From: Ostreococcus mediterraneus
Taxonomy: Eukaryota; Chlorophyta; Mamiellophyceae; Mamiellales; Bathycoccaceae
Assembly: GCA_012295225.1 (NCBI GenBank)
Contig: WMKK01000007.1
Location: 473,909 to 537,908 of the forward strand
Direction: 5' to 3'
Length of the DNA: 64,000 nt
Under the pieces are notes generated by a model. It did not search any database. It was not told where the DNA came from and saw only the letters and a program-made list of their open reading frames with translations. The first letter of the stretch is position 1. The number at the start of each line of letters is the position of its first letter. Shown one piece after another: positions 58,314 through 64,000 of the stretch. A program made the position numbers and the translations under genes.

Positions 58314-58572
58314 GTTAACAGTAGCGGAGTTCATTTTTGAAAAAGGTGGTTTTGGTGTACGAAGTGACGTGAGCGGTCGTGCGGTCGCGGAAAAGGGCGA
58401 GCGTGTGATTGTGTCGCATCCGCGTCACGCGCGCGCCGCGACCTTTGCGGCGCGCGCGCGCGACGGAGAGAGGGGGGACTATGTCCCCTGGTCGTGATTC
58501 GTCGAGTAGCCCTAAAAAAACCCCAACCCCATTGATTTGGCGGGAACCATGCTGACTCGGATGATTTCGTGT

Positions 58573-58625
58573 CCGATCGTCCGATCGTCCGATCGTCGTC
58601 GTCGTCGTCCACGTCGTCGTCGTCC
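58573..58625. repeat. CCGATCGT x3 plus CGT microsatellite
   Basis: Three exact copies of the octamer CCGATCGT are followed by short CGT repeats interrupted once by CCA. Confidence 0.8.
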
Positions 58626-58669
58626 CCCTGGATGTGGACTTGGACGACCGGGGCACCACGGCTGGTGGT

Positions 58670-58678
58670 CTATATATA
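58670..58678 (+). promoter_or_regulatory. TATA-like element upstream of RPL11
   Basis: CTATATATA followed by a GA run is the only TATA-like sequence in the RPL11 upstream region. Position relative to the transcript start is unknown. Confidence 0.3.
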
Positions 58679-58886
58679 GAGAGAGAGTGTTCTAGTGGTG
58701 TAGAGTATGTGGTGTATCACCATATATGTGTTCTTGAATCCCCATGTATGGGTGATTCGGGACGCACGGGCGCGGTGTGTGGGTGTCGAATGTCCGAAAC
58801 CCGCCCGCCGTCCGCCCGCGCGCGCGGGTCCGTGCGACGCCGCGGCGTCGCGCGCCGTCTCTTCGACGCGCGCGTGGTCATCAATC

Positions 58887-60050
58887 ATGGTGCGTGACGC
58901 GACGCGACGTGACGTGACGCGACGCGTGGGTTGGATGGTCGTCGCGCGGCGTCGCGGCGTCGCGTAGGACCGGGCGACGACGACGATGGGGCGTCATCCA
59001 TCGCGCGCGCGCGACGACGATGGTGGTGGTTTTGGGGTTTTGCCGTGGCGCGACCGGGACGGATGCGGCGATGCGGCGCGATGGGTGGGGGGGGGCGTGT
59101 GCGCGTGTGTGGTGGTGTGATGGTGGTTGTATCGCGTCGCGTCGGCGATGCGTCGGCGTCGCCGATGCGTGGTCGCATCGCGACGCACACGGAGTGACAG
59201 CGCGGTGACTGACCAAACGATGGTGATGGCGATCGATCGACCGCGCGCGCAGGCTGAAGAAAAGACTGAGAACCCGATGCGGGCTATTCGCATCCACAAG
59301 CTCGTCCTTAACATTTGCGTTGGGGAAAGCGGGGATCGCCTCACGAAGGCGTCCAAGGTGCGTGTGGTTTGAAGCGAACGCGCGTGGTTTGGGACGAAAA
59401 CGCTCGAGCGCGAGGGAGGAGCGAGACTGACGGATCGCGTCGCGCGTCGCGTTTGTTTGAGTATAGGTTTTGGAGCAACTCACCGGTCAACAACCGATCT
59501 TCTCCAAGGCGCGATACACCGTCCGTACGTTCGGTATCCGCCGTAACGAAAAGATTTCCGCGCACGTCACCATCGGTAACCGTGACAAGGCGATGCAAAT
59601 TTTGGTGCGTATTTTCGTCGATTAGGGTTCGTCGAGACGTCTCGCGTCGACTTCTGCCTCGATGTGATTCGTTCGCGTGAGAGCGCTCACGTGCGCGCGT
59701 GCGACGAAGCGTGGTGAACATCATGACTTACCATCGACGTCGTTTTCATCAACTCACAGGAGAGCGGTCTCAAGGTGAAGGAATTTGAACTTCTCAAGAG
59801 AAACTTTAGTGCCACCGGTAACTTTGGCTTTGGTATCTCCGAACACATCGATCTCGGTATCAAGTACGATCCGTCCACCGGTATTTACGGTATGGACTTC
59901 TACGTCGTCCTCGAACGCCCGGGCTACCGCGTCTCTCGCCGCAGAAAGCAACAAGCGAAGATTGGTAAGAACCACAAGTTGACCAAGACGGATGCCATGA
60001 AGTGGTTCCAATCCACCTTCGACGGCGTCATCCTCAACAAGGCGTACTAA
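58887..60050 (+). CDS. RPL11: 60S ribosomal protein L11 (uL5)
   Basis: Four exons, 58887-58889, 59253-59357, 59467-59604 and 59760-60050, give 178 residues. Exon 1 is inferred to be the start codon alone, because ATG is followed directly by a strong donor GTGCGTGAC and the mature N-terminus then reads [18 protein letters not shown], as in other uL5 proteins. Exons 2-4 carry [33 protein letters not shown] and [20 protein letters not shown]. An alternative start at 59220 reads through in frame ([11 protein letters not shown]) without an intron. uL5 binds 5S rRNA in the central protuberance. The coding exons 2-4 are secure; exon 1 is inference. Confidence 0.93.
58895..58926 (+). repeat. GACGC/GACGT pentamer run in RPL11 intron 1
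   Basis: Six to seven units alternating GACGC and GACGT lie a few bases after the donor of the inferred first intron, similar in type to the TGACG run in the cyclophilin intron. Confidence 0.6.
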
Positions 60051-60525
60051 GTTCGTTCCTTGAGGTAGCTTTAGTTTATGTCGTGTACATACAATTTCAA
60101 AACAATCATTGCAAGCACTCAATCTCCTCCGTGCACGCCTCGCGGCACCCACCTAGTCCTCCTCCCCGCGCCGTCGCGCCGTCGAGCGACGACGCGCTCC
60201 CTCTCCCCCCCTCAGGGGCTCAAATCGACCGTTCACGACCCCGCGTGCCGATTCGCATAATTCAAAAACACCCGAGACGCACGCCGCCGAGCGACGCGTT
60301 TTACGTGCCGAGCCGGTCGACGCGCCCGCGCGTCCGCACACGCAACCGCGCGCGAACGCACGCGAGAGATTTATTTTCGCCGCCTCGACGGTCGCGCGCG
60401 CATTCCACGCGCCCATCCATCGTCGTCCGAACGCGCGCGAGGGACGCGAGTGACGCAGGGGGCTCCTTTTTCGACGTCATCCGCGCGCGCGACTTTTGGA
60501 TACATCTTGCGCGAAGACGCCCGCG
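60051..60525. other. Intergenic region between RPL11 and the bicupin gene, no gene seen
   Basis: A 475-bp stretch with pyrimidine-rich sequence (60120-60215) and CGCG-rich sequence towards the bicupin start. I see no convincing coding sequence; it should hold the bicupin promoter. Confidence 0.4.
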
Positions 60526-61752
60526 ATGTCCACCGAAGCGGTCGTGAGTGTGGATGAACACGTGCGTGAGGGCGTGAAGAATGAGGATTTGAGCGCGACG
60601 GAGAAGAAATGGGGCGAGACGGCGGCTATTTTTGAGTATGGGAGCGCGGCGAATCCAGATATGAAGCCGATTCCGGTGCTCGTGCACCCGCCAGACTTGC
60701 ACGAGACGGGCGAGACGCGGGTGATTCCGTTTGATATCAATGATTTTTTGGAGATTGACGGTGAGTGTACGTCACCGAACTTGATGGCGAGCTTTATTCG
60801 TGTGTGCGTTGGGGAGTCTATTGAGACAAAGGCGAAGGCGACGTCGCAGGCGTTTTACGTGATTAGAGGCTCTGGGACGTCGTCGAGCGAGCACGGCAAG
60901 GTGTCCTGGTCGACGGGTGATATGTTTGTCGTGCCGGTGACGAATGGAAAAATTACTCTCGCGTGCACCGAGGCTGAGCTCGGCGGTGCGGCGTTGTATT
61001 GGGTGCACGATGAGCCTTTGTTGCGATATTTGGGGGTGAACCCGTCGGATGAAAAGAAATTTGAGCCGACGCTGTACCGCCGTTCGGAAATGCTTGAACG
61101 CGTTGAAGAAATCAGGCACGACAAGACCCGAAGCAACAACCGCTTGGGAGTGTTGCTCGGCAACACCGCGTGCGAACAAACGAAAACTTTGACCCACGTG
61201 CTTTGGTCGTTGTTGAACTCGATTCCGGCGAGAAGCGTGCAGCGCCCGCACCGCCATAACTCTGTCGCTTTGGATTTGGCGGTATCGGCCGAGCCAGGCG
61301 TTTACACACTCATGGGTAAAGAGATTGACAGTCAAGGTTTCATCATCGACCCGATTCGTTGCGATTGGATTCCTGGCGGAGTGTTCATCACGCCGCCGGG
61401 TTGGTGGCACTCGCACCACAACGAGACCGATTCCGCCGCCTGGGTGTTGCCCATGCAAGATGCTGGCTTATACACTCACCAGCGTACGTTAGACATTCGT
61501 TTCGTTGATGATGAAATCGCCCTTTTTGCCGCTGGCAAAATTCGTGGTAGTGCGTTTGCTGTGACGAACAAGCAATACACGCAGCTCGCGGAATTCGGAG
61601 GCAAGGTGCCTCAACCTCGCGGCGCCGGACTCTTCAAGCGCGAACTCAGCGTCGAGTGCATGACGAGCATGGTTGATGAAGGCACGAAGAGAGTTAAGGC
61701 AACCCAAGTGGGTGCGCTCATGAGCCCGACCAAGGATGCCACAACGGAGTAG
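60526..61752 (+). CDS. Gentisate 1,2-dioxygenase-like bicupin
   Basis: The first ATG (MSTEAVVSVDEHV) gives 408 residues. Two cupin domains are visible. The N-terminal one (about 90-170) has AFYVIRGSGTSSSEHGKVSWSTGDMFVVP but lacks the His pair. The C-terminal one (about 235-320) keeps the iron ligands in RPHRHNSVALDL and WWHSHHN. This one-active-site layout and wording match gentisate/salicylate 1,2-dioxygenases, which open aromatic rings, and similar proteins of unknown substrate. These are mainly bacterial and fungal families, so the gene may have been acquired by transfer. No transit peptide is evident, suggesting a cytosolic enzyme. Substrate unknown. Confidence 0.8.
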   Translation: MSTEAVVSVDEHVREGVKNEDLSATEKKWGETAAIFEYGSAANPDMKPIPVLVHPPDLHETGETRVIPFDINDFLEIDGECTSPNLMASFIRVCVGESIETKAKATSQAFYVIRGSGTSSSEHGKVSWSTGDMFVVPVTNGKITLACTEAELGGAALYWVHDEPLLRYLGVNPSDEKKFEPTLYRRSEMLERVEEIRHDKTRSNNRLGVLLGNTACEQTKTLTHVLWSLLNSIPARSVQRPHRHNSVALDLAVSAEPGVYTLMGKEIDSQGFIIDPIRCDWIPGGVFITPPGWWHSHHNETDSAAWVLPMQDAGLYTHQRTLDIRFVDDEIALFAAGKIRGSAFAVTNKQYTQLAEFGGKVPQPRGAGLFKRELSVECMTSMVDEGTKRVKATQVGALMSPTKDATTE

Positions 61753-61886
61753 ATTCGCGCTCACGCTGCAATACATATATACACTACGTACATCAACACA
61801 ACCACAGAGTCCGCCTTTGAAGAGAACACGTTGAGTAAGCGTGCTATGTTAATACACTACTAGTATGCTATTATTCACCTATAATT

Positions 61887-63185
61887 CTATGCTACGCGGA
61901 AAGCCAAGCAAATGATCATCATGGCCGTACACAGGGCAAGCAATATGCGTTCACTCGCTTCGCCAGCGACCAACAAGCTCACGACGACAAGAACGTTGAG
62001 AGGGATTCTGAACACGCTCGTCATTGTTGATCTCATTTTATTTGGTACGTATTTGGCTCGCAATACTGACATTGTGGGCCAGTAAATCCCCAACCCGAAC
62101 TCGAATACGCAAAAGGCAAACAGAGTAATCCAGTAGCTGGGGATGACGACGGTGATGAAAAAGCTCGCCGCCGAACCCATGAGCGTGAGGCGAAGCGTCT
62201 TTTCGGCGGTGATTCGATCGCCAAACTTTTGAAAGACTTGACTACCGATCATTTTACACACCATGAACGTGCTGAATACCATACCATAAGGTACGGCTCC
62301 GAATCCACGGTATCGTTTTTCCAGCACTGGAGTCCACACAAACACAAACAAGTGCAGCGCGGCTTCGTAGAAGGAATTGGCCAGCCCAAGTCGGAAGAGC
62401 TCATTCGATTCATACACCGCCCGAATCGCACCAAAAATATCCATCGATTTCTTCACAGGCGCTGGCGAACCGGGTGCCCCAAGCGTCGCAGCCGCGTCAG
62501 TGCGCGGTATATTTTTCCACAACAGTTGCGCGCTCAACGCGCAACACAGCAGCGAAAGCGTAGCCACATCAAACGCCGGCGTATACGAGTTACTCGAGTG
62601 TATCAGCATCCTAGATGCATCAGTATCCACAGCAATTTCTAATCCATCACGAGTCTCATCCATGCCTAACCAGCTCATGGCATACGATCCAGTGAGCTCA
62701 ACGACGGCGTTGCCAATCAATCCCGCCGCAACCGCGCTTGCGGCGTTGAAAAATGTCGCCACACTAAATAATCCCACGAGCTTGGCCCGATCAATCTTCA
62801 AGTCGTCTGCTTGCGTGATCACCCACGACTCGAAACTCGAAAAAAGCAGCGAATACGCCACGCCCCCGAACACTCGACTCACAACAAGCGCTGTCATCGC
62901 GCTCGACCGCAACAACACGCAGCTCAACGCGTACGTCAATCCATACGTCACCACAAGCGCCTTATGCCCATATACATCCCCTAAAGCCGCAGCTGACGTT
63001 CCTATTGTCGCGCTCACGGCATATCCAAGAATATATATGTACCCAATCTCTCGCTTCGCCAACCCGTGTCGCTGATACGCCGCGTACAAGTACGCGCCTT
63101 GAATCCAATCCCCAAAAGTTCCGAGCGCATATACCAGCGTATAACGCCGCGTCAGCGCCTTCACCGCGCTCGACGTATCCTCCAT
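61887..63185 (-). CDS. Major facilitator MFSD5/MOT2-type transporter
   Basis: Single exon, 432 residues from an ATG at 63185, with about twelve membrane helices. The first helix reads YALGTFGDWIQGAYLYAAYQ, the hallmark of the MFSD5/molybdate-anion transporter (MOT2) family. Further family wording is RVFGGVAYSLLFSSFESWV, GMVFSTFMVCKMIGSQVF and GIYWPTMSVLRAKYVPNKMRSTMTSVFRIPLN. In Chlamydomonas MOT2 imports molybdate with high affinity. The substrate here is inferred from the family and could be another anion. Confidence 0.87.
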   Translation of the reverse strand: MEDTSSAVKALTRRYTLVYALGTFGDWIQGAYLYAAYQRHGLAKREIGYIYILGYAVSATIGTSAAALGDVYGHKALVVTYGLTYALSCVLLRSSAMTALVVSRVFGGVAYSLLFSSFESWVITQADDLKIDRAKLVGLFSVATFFNAASAVAAGLIGNAVVELTGSYAMSWLGMDETRDGLEIAVDTDASRMLIHSSNSYTPAFDVATLSLLCCALSAQLLWKNIPRTDAAATLGAPGSPAPVKKSMDIFGAIRAVYESNELFRLGLANSFYEAALHLFVFVWTPVLEKRYRGFGAVPYGMVFSTFMVCKMIGSQVFQKFGDRITAEKTLRLTLMGSAASFFITVVIPSYWITLFAFCVFEFGLGIYWPTMSVLRAKYVPNKMRSTMTSVFRIPLNVLVVVSLLVAGEASERILLALCTAMMIICLAFRVA

Positions 63186-63231
63186 CTCGCCTTCGCGCTT
63201 GCTCCACGCCTAGATTCACAAATCCTCCGCG

Positions 63232-63588
63232 ATGGGCGCGTCGCGGCGTCGATGCGCGACGAAGAAATGTCCCGCGCGATGCTCGACGCGTTTTGCCTCG
63301 GCGTCCGGCGGTCGCGGTCGTTACCCACGGCTGCGATGCGCGCGCGACGACGAGGACGACGAGGACGAAGGCGAGTCTGCGCGTGTGCCGTGCGAATGCG
63401 TGCGCGCGCGCACGGGCGCGACGCGGTGTGTCGTCTGCGAGTGTCGACAACACAATTGCCAAATGCACGTCTATCCAGCTCGAGCGTCGGGCGAGCGACT
63501 CGGGACGCGCGCGAGCGACGCAAACGAGCGTCGAGGCGAGACATGTGCGTGCGCGCGATCGTATGCGTTATGTGCGAATCATTCGTGA
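63232..63588 (+). CDS. Candidate cysteine-rich small protein
   Basis: An ATG at 63232 opens 118 residues with about 15 cysteines, grouped as CPARC, PCEC, RCVVCECRQHNC and CACARSYALCANH around an acidic centre (DDEDDEDEGES). It occupies the only long gap between the MFSD5 and light-harvesting genes. Another frame from 63252 is equally long and Arg-rich, so one of the two may be a high-GC artefact. Zinc-finger-like spacing is possible but not a known family. Confidence 0.28.
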   Translation: MGASRRRCATKKCPARCSTRFASASGGRGRYPRLRCARDDEDDEDEGESARVPCECVRARTGATRCVVCECRQHNCQMHVYPARASGERLGTRASDANERRGETCACARSYALCANHS

Positions 63589-63718
63589 GTTGTTGTTGAT
63601 TCGAAAATCGTTTTTATTAAAGATTGTTCTCTAAGTGTTTGTAGTCGATTCGGAAACCCGAAACCGACGCTCTACGCTAGCGCCGACGCAAAGCCGACGT
63701 CACGCAAAGGTAAACCGC

Positions 63719-64000
63719 TTAGTAGAAGCCGAAACCCTTGGCCGCGTTGGTGAGGACGTTGGAGTGAACCGGGTCCGCAACGTGGGATTGCCAGTTGGCA
63801 ATCGGGCCTTCTTGGGTGGCGAGCGCTTGGAAGATGCAGCCCAACCACGCGAACATGGACAAACGGCAGTGCTTCAATTCCTTAATCTTGAGCTCTTCGA
63901 GGTCGCCAGACTCGGCGAGGCCGAGCGGGTCGAAGCGTCCACCCGGGTTGACGTCACCGACGGTGAGGCCATCATCGAACGGAGAGTCAGAGATACCGGT
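63719..64000 (-). CDS. Chlorophyll a/b-binding light-harvesting protein (5' partial)
   Basis: The gene continues past the window end; the stop is at 63719-63721 and 93 C-terminal residues are visible. They start TGISDSPFDDGLTVGDVNPG, followed by GGRFDPLGLAESGDLEELKIKELKHCRLSMFAWLG, i.e. the end of the stromal loop and the third membrane helix with its ExxxxR motif. The tail reads GPIANWQSHVADPVHSNVLTN and KGFGFY. In the chlorophyll-binding motif the usual Asn (ELKNGRLAM) is His (ELKHCRLSM). The protein is a thylakoid antenna subunit, most likely LHCI-related by its tail; subfamily uncertain because the first helices are missing. Confidence 0.9.
   Translation of the reverse strand, partial: TGISDSPFDDGLTVGDVNPGGRFDPLGLAESGDLEELKIKELKHCRLSMFAWLGCIFQALATQEGPIANWQSHVADPVHSNVLTNAAKGFGFY

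Larger units (their letters stand above)
58314..58886. other. 573-bp divergent region with simple repeats and a TATA-like element
   Basis: This lies between the beta-barrel gene and the start codon of RPL11. It contains a CCGATCGT triplicate with CGT repeats (58573-58625), and CTATATATAGAGAGAG near 58670 that could be an RPL11 core promoter about 210 bp upstream of the ATG. No gene seen. Confidence 0.45.

Overview
The window looks like nuclear DNA of a picoplanktonic green alga of the Mamiellales, most likely Ostreococcus or a close relative. The evidence is a GC-rich, extremely gene-dense layout: about 44 well-supported protein genes in 64 kb, mostly single-exon, often only 45-350 bp apart. 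The short introns carry GTRCGT-type donors and an obvious ACTGAC-type branch point. Plastid proteins are present (a chlorophyll a/b-binding protein, a thylakoid-lumen MsrA, plastid-targeted enzymes) next to typical eukaryotic nuclear genes (XPB, HAT1, THOC3, RPL10, RPL11, NAC-alpha). I saw no tRNA, rRNA, CRISPR, insertion sequence or viral element. The assignment to genus is inference.

Layout, left to right. 1-12 kb: the tail of an FCP1-like CTD phosphatase, an HVA22/TB2-like membrane protein, an EF-hand polytopic membrane protein, a Na/K-ATPase-like P-type ATPase, a divergent cyclophilin, ARPC2, enoyl-CoA reductase and HAT1. 12-25 kb: XPB, a 1058-residue membrane protein of unknown family, a bromodomain protein, a small S4-like protein, a 725-residue seven-helix membrane protein of unknown family and TOM40. 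25-35 kb: RPL10, a DEDDy exonuclease, a YacP/NYN protein, an ADNT1-type carrier, a cyclophilin, two plastid proteins (one an FAD-dependent oxidoreductase) and a coiled-coil protein. 35-44.5 kb: lumenal MsrA, an ACBP-like protein, a twin-BRCT protein, NAC-alpha, a 65-residue membrane protein, a GYD-domain protein, THOC3/TEX1 and a DCAF15-like protein. 44.5-51 kb: a U-box protein, AAMP-like WD40, mitochondrial NFU, a type II membrane protein and a plastid thioredoxin-like protein. 51-64 kb: a 1909-residue IPT/LamG surface protein, a predicted beta-barrel (OEP24-like?), RPL11, a gentisate-dioxygenase-like bicupin, an MFSD5-type transporter and the C-terminus of a light-harvesting protein.

Functionally this is a mixed housekeeping segment, not one system. 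Some neighbours are thematically related across very short divergent promoters: HAT1/XPB (85 bp, chromatin and transcription) and the DCAF15-like/U-box pair (46 bp, both ubiquitin ligase parts).

The most unusual contents are the large orphan membrane or surface proteins, the P-type ATPase with replaced transport-site residues, the small spliced genes, and the uniform branch-point signature in the introns. Twenty-one introns were placed by hand from donor, acceptor and frame. Start codons were moved to the first plausible ATG wherever the open frame began at GTG or TTG. No transcript data were available, so exon borders and starts are inferences unless protein similarity fixes them.
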